DNA of 64,000 bases, taken from assembly GCA_937898415.1 (NCBI GenBank), contig CALDLA010000008.1, positions 1 through 64,000 of the forward strand, written 5' to 3'. Position 1 is the stretch's first letter. The number at the start of each line of letters is the position of its first letter. Positions 7,397-15,785 of the stretch are shown in pieces. Source of the stretch: an uncultured Prevotellaceae bacterium. Lineage in GTDB: Bacteria > Bacteroidota > Bacteroidia > Bacteroidales > Bacteroidaceae. Made by a program: the position numbers and the translations under genes. A model generated the notes under the pieces. The model ran no database searches, had not been told where the DNA came from, and worked only from the letters and a program-made list of their open reading frames with translations.

Positions 7397-9748
7397 ACGA
7401 CAGTCTATCACTCCATCCTTCAGTCCTATGGCTTGAGCCTTGAGTGTCCCATTGCCTCGCACCACAACCATGCAACGGCCGAAGAACGCCTTGCGACGGG
7501 GTTCCGTAAACCGTTCCATCGATGTCTGGCAACCATTGTCGGTGGCCACCACCTGGGCATCGCCGGTCGTACTAAAGTGTATCTGATTCTCTGCCCAAGG
7601 ACAAAGACGCCCCTCGGCATCGACTACATCGACATTGACAAAGCACAGGTCCTTGCCCCGATAGTCCATGCTAAGGCGAATGGCAGTAGGCTGACCTGCC
7701 GTGCGGATGGTCTGTTCAGAGACGGTCTTGCCGTCCTTGCGACTGACGGCCTTTACCTCCCCCGGCTCATACTGTACGCGCCACATGACGTGGTAGGTAT
7801 GTTCGTCCTTGCGACGGATACCCTGACTCTTCCCGTTAATAAAGAGTTCCACCTCGTCGGCATGATTATAGTATGCCCACATATCGATGGTCTGGCCGGG
7901 CAGCCAGTTCCAGTGGGGGAACAGGTGAAGCATGGGTTGCTGCGTCCACTCGCTCTGGTACATGTAGTAGCTGTCCTTGGGGAAACCCGCCAAGTCGATG
8001 ATGCCGAAGTAGCTGCTGCGGGCAGGGAAACCATAGGGCGTAGGCTCGCCGATGTAGTCGAAGCCCGTCCAGATAAACTGTCCGCCAACATAGGGTGTGT
8101 GCTTCACCACATCCCACGTCTCCTCATGGGTCGAACTCCACGAAGCATGCATATTGTCGTAGGCCGAGCACATGAACGAGGGATCGGTATAGGGGAGCCA
8201 CCACTCCTTCGGAGCCTTGAAGATAGAGTCAGAAGGCATCATGTAATAGCCGCGCGTCTGCAGGGCCGACACACTCTCTGAGAAGATGAAAGGCTTGTCA
8301 GGAAAGTTCTGCGGTACGTCCTTCACCCACTGGTGGTGGTAGTTGAAGCCGATGATGTCGATAGCCCCGCTCTTGAACAGGTGATTGCCCGGCGACGGCT
8401 CGTTACAGCCGGCCGTGATAGGGCGTGTCGTGTCGTAACGCTTGACAATTTCTGCCAGATGCTGCGTCAGCAGACTCTGCACAGAGAGTTCACCGTCCTT
8501 GGCCAGCGTCGAGGCATCGTGCCCGGCGTTGAGTATCAGGTTAGCCTGCTCCAGCGTCAGCGTGTCAGCCTCAGCCGAAGACCACTGCTCCAGCACCTCG
8601 TTGCCTATCGACCACATCAGAATGCAGGGGTGGTTGCGGTCGCGCAGCACCAGGTCCGTCAGGTCACGTTCGTGCCACTCGTCGAAGAAGCGGGCATAGT
8701 CGTTCTGCGTCTTCCGGCGCCGCCACATGTCGAACGACTCATCCATCACGATCAGTCCCATCGTGTCGCACATTGCCAGCAGTTCAGGAGCCGGAGGATT
8801 ATGGCTGGAACGAATGGCGTTGACGCCCATCGCCTTCAGCTTCACCAGCTTACGGTGCAGGGCATCTTCGCTGAGTGCGGCACCTAAGCAGCCGAAGTCA
8901 TGATGCTCGCAGACGCCGTTCAGCTTGAAGTTCTTGCCGTTCAGCCAGAAGCCCGTCTTGGCATCGAAGCGGAAGTCGCGGAAACCCGTCACGGTCTCCA
9001 CCTCATCCACCACCTTGCCGCCGCTGATGAGTTGCGTACGTACCTTATATATATAGGGGTCTTCGCACGACCACTTGCGAGGTTTCTTGATGGAAGTAGG
9101 ACGCCCGTTTGCATCAAGCCACGTATTTTTTACCGTCACCTTCCGTCCTGTCGGGTTCTCGTAGTCCACCTCCACCCGTCCGTCATGAACATAGACGCCC
9201 CAGTGCTTCACATGGATGGCGTTCGTCCGGGTGAGCCATACATGGCGGTAGATGCCGCAGCCCGAGTACCAGCGCGAGTTGGGCTGGTCAGAGTTGTCCA
9301 CCCGTACCGCCACCACATTCTCGCCCTCATGTACGTAAGGCGTAATGTCGTACTCGAAACTGGAGTAGCCGTAAGGACGACTGCCCACCAGCTGGCCGTT
9401 CACATAGACCGTCGAGTTCATGTACACGCCGTCGAACTCCAGGAAGAACTTCTCACTTTTCACTTCATCACTTTTCACTTCGAAGTGTTTCCTGTACCAT
9501 CCCACCCCGCCAGGCAGCGTACCACCGCCCGCACCGCTGGGATTGCCGGCCTGGAAGTCGCCCTCGATGGCCCAGTCATGGGGCACGTTGAGAAGGCGCC
9601 AGTGGGCATCATGATAATTTACCGAGGCCATCTGGGCCGAGTCAGCCAGCATAAACCTCCAGTCCTTGTCGAAGCATACTCGCTCCCTTGCCTGTGTCGC
9701 CAGCCCTGTCAGCAACAGCACAGCCATCAGCATCGTCATTTTTTTCAT
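7385..9748 (-). CDS. GH2 beta-galactosidase-like glycoside hydrolase, secreted
   Basis: A 787-residue GH2 enzyme with a signal peptide (about 1-20), the typical LNVPHDWAIEG jelly-roll entry, an Ig-like domain, a TIM barrel and C-terminal beta domains. Acid/base E384 lies in MWSIGNE and the nucleophile is probably E491 in FIFSES. No NxK glucuronidase pair is visible, so a beta-galactosidase or related specificity is more likely. The site SSHNPPAPELL (about 314-324) is typical of the Bacteroidetes beta-galactosidase branch. Residues 91-100 (VKSDEVKSEK) are encoded by a simple sequence repeat also found between genes elsewhere in the window. It has its own promoter at 9773-9804. Confidence 0.85.
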   Translation of the reverse strand: MKKMTMLMAVLLLTGLATQARERVCFDKDWRFMLADSAQMASVNYHDAHWRLLNVPHDWAIEGDFQAGNPSGAGGGTLPGGVGWYRKHFEVKSDEVKSEKFFLEFDGVYMNSTVYVNGQLVGSRPYGYSSFEYDITPYVHEGENVVAVRVDNSDQPNSRWYSGCGIYRHVWLTRTNAIHVKHWGVYVHDGRVEVDYENPTGRKVTVKNTWLDANGRPTSIKKPRKWSCEDPYIYKVRTQLISGGKVVDEVETVTGFRDFRFDAKTGFWLNGKNFKLNGVCEHHDFGCLGAALSEDALHRKLVKLKAMGVNAIRSSHNPPAPELLAMCDTMGLIVMDESFDMWRRRKTQNDYARFFDEWHERDLTDLVLRDRNHPCILMWSIGNEVLEQWSSAEADTLTLEQANLILNAGHDASTLAKDGELSVQSLLTQHLAEIVKRYDTTRPITAGCNEPSPGNHLFKSGAIDIIGFNYHHQWVKDVPQNFPDKPFIFSESVSALQTRGYYMMPSDSIFKAPKEWWLPYTDPSFMCSAYDNMHASWSSTHEETWDVVKHTPYVGGQFIWTGFDYIGEPTPYGFPARSSYFGIIDLAGFPKDSYYMYQSEWTQQPMLHLFPHWNWLPGQTIDMWAYYNHADEVELFINGKSQGIRRKDEHTYHVMWRVQYEPGEVKAVSRKDGKTVSEQTIRTAGQPTAIRLSMDYRGKDLCFVNVDVVDAEGRLCPWAENQIHFSTTGDAQVVATDNGCQTSMERFTEPRRKAFFGRCMVVVRGNGTLKAQAIGLKDGVIDCRLQR
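9449..9480. repeat. CACTTTTCACTTCAT simple repeat inside a coding region
   Basis: Two near copies of a TTTCACTTC unit lie in frame within the GH2 gene, encoding V-K-S-D-E-V-K-S-E-K on the surface of the sugar-binding domain. The same AGTGAA-type unit forms longer arrays between genes at 25824, 56117 and 57680. Confidence 0.6.
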
Positions 9749-9772
9749 TGTCGGTATCTTTTAGAATTTCCG

Positions 9773-9804
9773 CAAAGATACTACCTTTTTTTCATTTCTG
9801 CAAA
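9773..9804 (-). promoter_or_regulatory. Promoter of the GH2 beta-galactosidase-like gene
   Basis: TTTG, a 20 bp spacer, then TATCTTTG on the minus strand, about 25 bp before the ATG at 9748. Confidence 0.7.
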
Positions 9805-9912
9805 CAACCGGCCATAATTATTTATCAGCTACGCATTAAACCTTTATAAACATTTAACGTCTAAGTGGTGTTTTCTAACTTAATCTATTCACAACTTTAA
9901 CAAAACACAACA

Positions 9913-10422
9913 ATGAAAAAAATCATGATGATGCTTGCCTTGATGGCAATGCCTTTTGCCATGCAGGCACAAACAAAGTTCCACGACGTAGAAGCTAATG
10001 AGGCCAAGGGTCCCGTCAAGTCGATGATTGTCAACGTGATGGGCCGCGCCCAGACCATCAACTTTACCAAGGAGGGCAAGATGGAGCGTGAGGGAATGAC
10101 CGACGCCGTCTATGATGCTGAGGGATTCCTGCAGTCAGCCAAGATGTCGTTCCAGGGTCAGTCCTTTACCATCAGCTACAAGTGGGAGAACGGCCGCGTC
10201 GTCAGCCAGAGCATGGAGGTCATGGGCAACCAGGTGACCACCAGACGTACCTATAACGAGCAGGGCGCTCCCGCCTCAGAGTCTATGAACATGGGAGGTC
10301 AGGAAATGAGCACCCCCTACACCGACTACAAGTACGACAGCCACGGTAACTGGATCAGTCGCAAAGCCTCGATGATGGGGCAGGAAATGGAACAGACCCG
10401 CACCATTGAATACTACGAATAA
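9913..10422 (+). CDS. Small secreted YD-repeat-like protein
   Basis: A 169-residue protein with a clear signal peptide (MKKIMMMLALMAMPFAMQAQ). The rest has repeated short beta-strand units such as YDAEGFLQSAKM, YNEQGAPASESM and YDSHGNWISRKA, resembling YD/RHS-type repeats found in Bacteroidetes periplasmic proteins. It is unusually rich in Met and Gly-Gln. No catalytic motif is visible. I found no good TAnnTTTG promoter in the AT-rich 90 bp upstream. It ends at a strong bidirectional terminator. The function is unknown. Confidence 0.75.
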   Translation: MKKIMMMLALMAMPFAMQAQTKFHDVEANEAKGPVKSMIVNVMGRAQTINFTKEGKMEREGMTDAVYDAEGFLQSAKMSFQGQSFTISYKWENGRVVSQSMEVMGNQVTTRRTYNEQGAPASESMNMGGQEMSTPYTDYKYDSHGNWISRKASMMGQEMEQTRTIEYYE

Positions 10423-10428
10423 AAAAAG

Positions 10429-10464
10429 AATCCCCTCTTAACCACAGTTAGGAGGGGATTTTTC
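10429..10464. terminator. Bidirectional terminator hairpin
   Basis: AATCCCCTC and GAGGGGATT pair and are flanked by A- and T-runs on both sides. It terminates the plus-strand secreted protein and the minus-strand TlpA-like gene. Confidence 0.8.
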
Positions 10465-10468
10465 TGCT

Positions 10469-12859
10469 TTATTTCATCTGTTCCAGCAGTCGTGCGAGCT
10501 CTTCGAGGTTGCGTGGGTCAACGTTGAGATCCAACAGATCACCATTGCGGTTGAAGAGTTTGTACGTAGGCCAGCTATGAACGTTCAGGTGGCGCTCAAT
10601 AGCTGCCTGCTGGGCATCTGGCAGATTGTAGTGGGCGACGTTGGGGCCGCTGACGTTATACTCCTTGATGACGTTCTCCCATGAATCTTGGGGACTACGA
10701 TTGGCCAGATAGAGATACTGGATGTCGTAGTCCGCAAGGCGGGCATATTCTTCTGTGGAGTGACTGAGGGCTTCCTTGCAGGGGCCGCACCAAGTGCCCC
10801 AGATATCCAAGAGCACGAATTTGCCCTTGTAGGGTTCGACGAGTTTCTTCAGCAGCGCCTCGCCCTCGCTGAGGTCGGCAAGGTTATCGGATGACTTGAG
10901 TACCAGTTTGTCGAACTCACGGTTCTCGATGGCGAGGTAGTAGTCGTTCTGTTTCTCAATCATCGCGATGCACACGGGATTGCTGATCATTCCCCTTATG
11001 GTGTCCAAGACGTTGGGCAGCAGCGAGGTGCGCTCGTGGTCAATATGACTGAGGGCCTGTCGGATGAGCCAGATGTTCTTGACAAACGGGTCAGCACCGA
11101 GCGAGTCGAGTGTCAGAACGTGTTGTTTCAAGGTGTTGATGAGAATCCCTCCATTGATGATCTTCGAGGCTCTCGGCGTTTGGATGATCTTATCCACCTC
11201 CTTAATCAAGTCAGCATTCAGCGAGTCGATTTCCTGGGATTTACGTATCCTCGCCTCGACGGTGGGTTCGGCTTCGACGAGAGAAGATGCCTCATCTATC
11301 CATTTCTTCCAACGCGTAAGTAGCGCCAGTTCCTCATCGTTTGAAGCAAAATCCTTGTAGTTGTCACGAAGATTATAAGCAAACAAGGCATTACGTGCCC
11401 GCGAGGCATCATCGAGATAGTCGTTTAGGAATCCACCGAGGTCGCGGTGCAGCGTATAGGGATTCTCCATCTTTGTCCAGAACGTGTCGTAGGCATAGCG
11501 GCGGGCATGGTCCGAGAACTGCAGGCCTTTGGCGCGGAAGCGGGCCTGACCAAAGGCGCGTGCCTGCTGTGCCAGTGTATTACCTTTCCTATAAAGGTTG
11601 AAGCGGGTGGAGAGCGTGGGATGCTGCTTGCAGAGGTTGTCGACATAAGCATACTGTGCCTTAATGAGGCTATCGACCGAGGCAATATATGGTTCAAAGA
11701 GTTCCTCACCTCCTTTGCCCGCACTCTCCGCTCCGTCATACAAATCTATGGTCTGCCAGTCGAGCGGATACTTGAAGAGTTCGTTCTGCAGACGACAGTC
11801 GTCACCCATAAAGTAGCGGCGGCCCTCCTTGAAGTCGTAGAGCAAGAAGTAGGTCTTGCCCGGCTCGAACATCGTACGGAGGAAACAACGCTGCCAGTCG
11901 ATGAAGAACTCCGTACTGTTCTGGGCGGGAATTTTTACTATGAAGCGTCCTTGCTCGTCCAGGTCGGCACTTACAGACTGCTGCTCGTCCGTAAAGAGGT
12001 CTGTATAGCCGAAATCAACAGTCTTCAGTTGCTTGTAGTGCTCCGGCATATCCTTTAGCCAGCCCACGACGGTGACGGTATCCTCCTTGTAGCCGGTATC
12101 CACAAAACACTCACGGGTGTCCTTCGTAGGATAGTCGGGCAGGAACCGACTGGTCATCATTGAAAAGACAGCCTTATCGTTGCCAATCTGTATCAAGCGC
12201 TGGCCTTTCTTGTCCTTACCGACCGTGACCTTCAGTTCATTGTTTCCGTTCGTCATGATGATGGTCGCTTCGCCCGTCTTCTGGTTCACGTCGCGCAGCT
12301 TGTAGTTCCAGAACTTGCAGTCGTAGATAGCGCAGTCGTCGAAGAAGGCAATCTTCCAGTCGCCCTTATCGTCGCGCCAGTAGGATGGGAAGAGTTGCTT
12401 CCAGCGCTCTTCCACAGGCTTGATGCCCTTAATCTGGAAAGCACCTTGGCCGTCGCCCTCGATGAAGTCAAACGACTTGGTGTCCTTGGGCAGCGGCGGG
12501 AAGTGGAACGCCATGTCACGACGGCCGTCCTTGTTCGTCTGAAGGTGCTTGTTGAGTTCGATGCCGTCGGCAGAGGTGATGGTATAGCGCTGCTCTCCTA
12601 TCTTCAGGTAGGTGTCGCCCGCAAACTGGAACCAGAAGTCGGGATAGTCCGACCGCTGCTGTGCGGTAATATACACCACCGTCTCGTTGTCCTTCAGCTC
12701 GACCTTCGTCACGTCGAGGGCGAGATGGAAGAATCCGTCGCCGTTACTGGTTCCATACTCGATGGTGGGCTGTTCCCACACGATAACTTTCGCTTTAGCC
12801 TGTCCCGTCAGTGCGACAAGGGCCAGCAGAATGGTTAAAATAATGGTTTTAAGTTTCAT
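10469..12859 (-). CDS. Large TlpA-like thioredoxin-domain protein (third of the array)
   Basis: A 796-residue periplasmic protein starting with MKLKTIILTILLALVALTG, almost the same signal peptide as the 353-residue paralogue upstream. Residues about 25-270 form a beta-rich domain, about 270-650 a long mostly helical region, and about 670-796 a TlpA/AhpC-type thioredoxin domain with the redox motif W-G-T-W-C691-G-P-C694. Such proteins probably act as membrane-associated disulfide reductases. The first domain opens V-W-E-Q-P, as does the mature part of the 621-residue paralogue, so the two share ancestry. It follows hipA by about 30 bp. Confidence 0.8.
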   Translation of the reverse strand: MKLKTIILTILLALVALTGQAKAKVIVWEQPTIEYGTSNGDGFFHLALDVTKVELKDNETVVYITAQQRSDYPDFWFQFAGDTYLKIGEQRYTITSADGIELNKHLQTNKDGRRDMAFHFPPLPKDTKSFDFIEGDGQGAFQIKGIKPVEERWKQLFPSYWRDDKGDWKIAFFDDCAIYDCKFWNYKLRDVNQKTGEATIIMTNGNNELKVTVGKDKKGQRLIQIGNDKAVFSMMTSRFLPDYPTKDTRECFVDTGYKEDTVTVVGWLKDMPEHYKQLKTVDFGYTDLFTDEQQSVSADLDEQGRFIVKIPAQNSTEFFIDWQRCFLRTMFEPGKTYFLLYDFKEGRRYFMGDDCRLQNELFKYPLDWQTIDLYDGAESAGKGGEELFEPYIASVDSLIKAQYAYVDNLCKQHPTLSTRFNLYRKGNTLAQQARAFGQARFRAKGLQFSDHARRYAYDTFWTKMENPYTLHRDLGGFLNDYLDDASRARNALFAYNLRDNYKDFASNDEELALLTRWKKWIDEASSLVEAEPTVEARIRKSQEIDSLNADLIKEVDKIIQTPRASKIINGGILINTLKQHVLTLDSLGADPFVKNIWLIRQALSHIDHERTSLLPNVLDTIRGMISNPVCIAMIEKQNDYYLAIENREFDKLVLKSSDNLADLSEGEALLKKLVEPYKGKFVLLDIWGTWCGPCKEALSHSTEEYARLADYDIQYLYLANRSPQDSWENVIKEYNVSGPNVAHYNLPDAQQAAIERHLNVHSWPTYKLFNRNGDLLDLNVDPRNLEELARLLEQMK

Positions 12860-12888
12860 GATTATTTAGTTGATTATTCTGTTAACTG

Positions 12889-14013
12889 TTATCGTTTGAT
12901 ATGATGAAGCAAAAGGTCGCCACAGGAGGACTCTACTTCCTCGAAAATCTCGCGGCAACGATCTTCTTTCATTTTGATTTTAGTGCCGACGGCTATCATA
13001 TCTGCTAAGGTGGGATTGCCTGTTCCGTTGACTGATGTGGCGTGTTCGCCGTTATAGCCTTCGGTGCAGAGCGTCAGGTCGTAGGCAGGAGCAAGATGCC
13101 AAACATAACGACCTGCTGATTCTTCGCGGACGTAGAAGCTGAAGTTTTTACAATGATCATCTTTATTCTCTGTCAGATAATTGAACACCATACGACGATA
13201 CATCTCTTCCACTTCTTTGGCATTCTGAGTCAGATAGCCTGTTAAAGCAAGAAGATTATGGTAGTCGAGTACGGGATTCGACAACGACAGACAGAGCAGA
13301 CCGCCAGCTGTAGCCGTATGAACACGCTGTCCACTTGCGTCAATATCAAAGCGACGTGAAGCAAAATAGCGTCCGTTCATCAGTTTGAAATCAGGTACGT
13401 TGATGCCGCAACGTCTTGCTACTTCATTGTAATGGTATTCTTGTTGGCCAACATCCTTTGGATCGTAAGTGTGACGGAACTTCACCAGCCAATGTCCTTC
13501 TTCATCATAAAAGATGGCCTTGGGACGCGCCCCACCGCTATTGCCACTGTTATACAGCAGAAGCCCGGCATCAGAATCCTGCCGTTCCTTCAATACTTCA
13601 AGTGCTTTCTGCTGAAGCAAATCCAGATCATGGATGTCAGTACCTTGCTTAATAATGGTCTCAGGATGAAAGGTAAGCGCACCCATACCTCTTGACCCCA
13701 CAAGACTTAGCCTGTCTAATGAAGAAAGGTTCGAGTCGTTGATACCCTCACGCATTAGGGCTTTATGAAGCAAATAGCGTCCATAACCATCAGGTAGGCT
13801 GTCCTCGAAGATGCCGAAGTTGCCATAGAAAGGCTGAGGTTTGGCGATGAAAAGCCCTTGCTGTAGAGGCAGCTCGAGAGGTGAGATGCTGAAACCATCA
13901 ACCAACCAACTCTTGTCGTACTCAAAAGCACAGAACTTGTCATCTGGAGTTAGCGATAATATACCAACGACCCGATTGTGATATTTTACAGTCAGACGGT
14001 CTATACTTTTCAT
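12889..14013 (-). CDS. hipA: HipA-like serine/threonine kinase toxin (full length)
   Basis: A 374-residue kinase of the HipA family. The N-terminal subdomain (about 1-110) carries FEDSLPDGYGR and DRLSLVGSRGMGALTF. The Gly-rich loop is GNSGGARPK (157-165), the catalytic motif is N283-K-D285-D-H287-C-K289-N290, and the metal-binding aspartate is D312 in APAYDL. All key residues are present, so the kinase should be active. Known HipA toxins phosphorylate aminoacyl-tRNA synthetases and cause dormancy. The start overlaps the end of the upstream HTH gene by 4 bp (ATGA), the usual coupled hipB-hipA arrangement. Unlike the second hip module in this window, the N-terminal subdomain is fused. Confidence 0.88.
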   Translation of the reverse strand: MKSIDRLTVKYHNRVVGILSLTPDDKFCAFEYDKSWLVDGFSISPLELPLQQGLFIAKPQPFYGNFGIFEDSLPDGYGRYLLHKALMREGINDSNLSSLDRLSLVGSRGMGALTFHPETIIKQGTDIHDLDLLQQKALEVLKERQDSDAGLLLYNSGNSGGARPKAIFYDEEGHWLVKFRHTYDPKDVGQQEYHYNEVARRCGINVPDFKLMNGRYFASRRFDIDASGQRVHTATAGGLLCLSLSNPVLDYHNLLALTGYLTQNAKEVEEMYRRMVFNYLTENKDDHCKNFSFYVREESAGRYVWHLAPAYDLTLCTEGYNGEHATSVNGTGNPTLADMIAVGTKIKMKEDRCREIFEEVESSCGDLLLHHIKR

Positions 14014-14348
14014 TGCTTTTTATATGCTTTCTTCTTGTTGGCGTTCTTACGTATCTGCGTCAGTTCCTCCATTGTGGAATACTTAGGAGTAGAGAACAGA
14101 TTTTTGATTTCAGAGGTATAGCCTAAAGCTATAGCAAGCGCTATCAAATTCTTTAGCGAAATCAGTCCTTTTTGCTCAAACCTAACGAGGTTGCTAACAG
14201 CGATTCCTGCAGTTTGGGACAGTTCTTCTCTAGTTAGGCTCTTCTCTATCCGTCTACGACGAAAGTCATCTGCTATCTTGAGTGCAGTGTCATCCACTGT
14301 CTCAAGAGCATAGTTGTCAAGAACTGACAAAATATTATCTGTATCCAT
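14010..14348 (-). CDS. hipB: HipB-like XRE-family antitoxin/repressor
   Basis: A 112-residue protein with a central helix-turn-helix (about 30-85: SLTREELSQTAGIAVSNLVR, then FEQKG and LIALAIALGY) and a basic Lys-rich tail. The position directly ahead of hipA with a 4 bp overlap marks it as the antitoxin and autorepressor. It is longer than the 72-residue HipB of the second module, with a 28-residue N-terminal extension and a long C-terminal tail that could contact the kinase. It is probably transcribed from the promoter at 14387-14418. Confidence 0.82.
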   Translation of the reverse strand: MDTDNILSVLDNYALETVDDTALKIADDFRRRRIEKSLTREELSQTAGIAVSNLVRFEQKGLISLKNLIALAIALGYTSEIKNLFSTPKYSTMEELTQIRKNANKKKAYKKQ

Positions 14349-14386
14349 GTTTTAGTATAAAGGAACTAATCAAATGTTATCAGTTG

Positions 14387-14418
14387 CAAAGTTACAAATA
14401 ATATTCCAAACTACCAAA
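14387..14418 (-). promoter_or_regulatory. Promoter of hipB-hipA
   Basis: TTTG, a 20 bp spacer, then TAACTTTG on the minus strand, about 40 bp before the hipB ATG. Confidence 0.7.
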
Positions 14419-14560
14419 TAATCAGTCCTTTTTCTTTGCGTCAAGGTGAATGGCTTTCAGTTTCATTATTGTATTGCTATTATCTATTCAGCCAGTAATA
14501 AAGAAAATAATCGTAAATATAGTACTTGCCATTGTTGTTTGTGAACTACTTTTTTTGGGG
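14419..14560 (-). other. Leader region with decayed TlpA-type gene start
   Basis: Between the two promoters a minus-strand ATG at 14466 gives MKLKAIHLDAKKKD and stops at 14422. The first codons resemble the starts of the two MKLKTI TlpA-like genes, so this may be the relic of a deleted copy. A 14-codon frame (ATG at 14532, MASTIFTIIFFITG) precedes it. Neither looks like a working gene. Confidence 0.35.
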
Positions 14561-14592
14561 CAAAGATAACTATTTTTCCTCAATTATACAAA
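14561..14592 (-). promoter_or_regulatory. Second, distal promoter upstream of hipB-hipA
   Basis: TTTG, a 20 bp spacer, then TATCTTTG on the minus strand. Its TTTG box lies inside the long palindrome at 14582-14618, so it is probably controlled by whatever binds there. Confidence 0.65.
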
Positions 14593-14618
14593 TTTGCGTT
14601 ACGCATTTTTGTATAATT
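14582..14618. promoter_or_regulatory. Long palindrome, candidate operator
   Basis: AATTATACAAA and TTTGTATAATT are perfect 11 bp arms with an inner GCGT/ACGC pair. It covers the -33 element of the distal promoter, the classic position for a repressor site. Confidence 0.6.
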
Positions 14619-14631
14619 TTCATTTTACCTT

Positions 14632-14693
14632 ATAGCTCCGAAAGGGTATAATTATATCGATATTTATCTACATTACACCCGATAGGGGATATT
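14632..14693. repeat. Two-part repeat, copy 1 (downstream of TlpA-like gene, upstream of hipBA)
   Basis: Holds ATAGCTCCGAAAGGGTATAA (14632-) and, exactly 40 bp further on, ATTACACCCGATAGGGGATA (14672-). The same two elements with the same 40 bp offset occur at 17361. Read on the other strand the two halves resemble each other: TATACCC-TTTCGGAG and TATCCCCTATCGGGTG. Confidence 0.75.
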
Positions 14694-14699
14694 TGATAC

Positions 14700-15761
14700 T
14701 TATTTTTGAAACACTTCCGCCAGTTTCATTTCGATTTGGTTTCCACGCAGACTGCGGGTAAGGATAGTGCCGTCGGGGCCGAAGAGGATAATTTCAGGGA
14801 TGCCGGTGATGCCGTAGACATCGGTGGCAATCTTTTGTGAGTTAATAATCTGAGGGTAGGGGATCTTCTCTTCTGCGATAGCTTTCTTCGTGTCCTCTGG
14901 TTTGTCCCATGCGGCGATGCCGAGAATCTGAAGACCACGATCCTTGTATTTGTTGTAGGCAGCGATGAGGTTGGGAATCTCGCGACGACAGGGGCCGCAC
15001 CACGAGGCCCAGAAGTCGACGAGAACATACTGACCCTTGCCTACGTAGTCGCTGAGGCGTGTCGTTTTGCCGTCATACTCTACAGCAAAGTCGGCAAACT
15101 TATCACCCTCCTGTGGCGCCTTCGCTTCCTCAATAAGCCTCTGTTCCAAGAAGTACATCTCCATGTTCTGTTGACCATTCTCTTTACACAGGTTTATCAT
15201 AGGCAGAATATCCCTTGCCTGCATGAAGTTCGGTGCTTCCAGCGTCACATAGATGGCCGCAGGGTCGGCTGCATGCTGTTTGACAAAGTCAAGTGCCTCC
15301 TTTCTCAGCGTCTCTCGCTGACCGGCTTCCCATAACTCGTGGAGCCTGGTGCATGCTTTGGTACTCGCATCATTGAGCGACGTCCCCCCGAATATGGCCC
15401 ATTGGCTGTCCATTACGATGTTGCCGGCCTCAAGGATGAAAGGTCTTGACAGACCGTGTTGCTCAGTTTCCCCATCGTGTTCCATTCTCACATCTATCTG
15501 CAATGTAGAGTACATGGGCTGCTTCACATATCCACTAATCATGAACTTCCCGTCCTTCACGGCATATTTCTGCTGCTTCTGTCCTTTTCGTACTATCCTT
15601 GTCGAGTCGTTGAGGATATATACGGAGTCGTATTTCACGACGTATGATGTACCTTTGAACAGCGTAGAGAGGTCGCCGCTAACGGTGTAATTGTTCTTTT
15701 GTGCCAGTCCTGTTAGAACAACGAGGGCAAGCAGGGTGGTAATAATGGTTTTCAGTTTCAT
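14700..15761 (-). CDS. TlpA-like thioredoxin-domain protein (second of the array)
   Basis: A 353-residue exported protein. It has a signal peptide (MKLKTIITTLLALVVLTG), an N-terminal beta domain of the DUF4369 type (about 25-130, with the G-K-F-M-I-S-G segment), a helical linker (130-215), and a TlpA-type thioredoxin domain (about 218-353) with W-A-S-W-C255-G-P-C258 and the cis-proline loop GITGIPEIIL. It is the classic Bacteroidetes TlpA/DUF4369 layout, likely a periplasmic thiol-disulfide reductase. It follows hipT by about 25 bp, and its stop is 6 bp from the two-part repeat. Confidence 0.87.
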   Translation of the reverse strand: MKLKTIITTLLALVVLTGLAQKNNYTVSGDLSTLFKGTSYVVKYDSVYILNDSTRIVRKGQKQQKYAVKDGKFMISGYVKQPMYSTLQIDVRMEHDGETEQHGLSRPFILEAGNIVMDSQWAIFGGTSLNDASTKACTRLHELWEAGQRETLRKEALDFVKQHAADPAAIYVTLEAPNFMQARDILPMINLCKENGQQNMEMYFLEQRLIEEAKAPQEGDKFADFAVEYDGKTTRLSDYVGKGQYVLVDFWASWCGPCRREIPNLIAAYNKYKDRGLQILGIAAWDKPEDTKKAIAEEKIPYPQIINSQKIATDVYGITGIPEIILFGPDGTILTRSLRGNQIEMKLAEVFQK

Positions 15762-15785
15762 GATTTGTTAGTCTATTTTGTTGTA

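Noticed and set aside
7433..8281. Long plus-strand ORF of 282 codons
   Set aside because: It lies fully antisense to a well-supported GH2 gene with catalytic residues in place; such shadows are common at this GC content.
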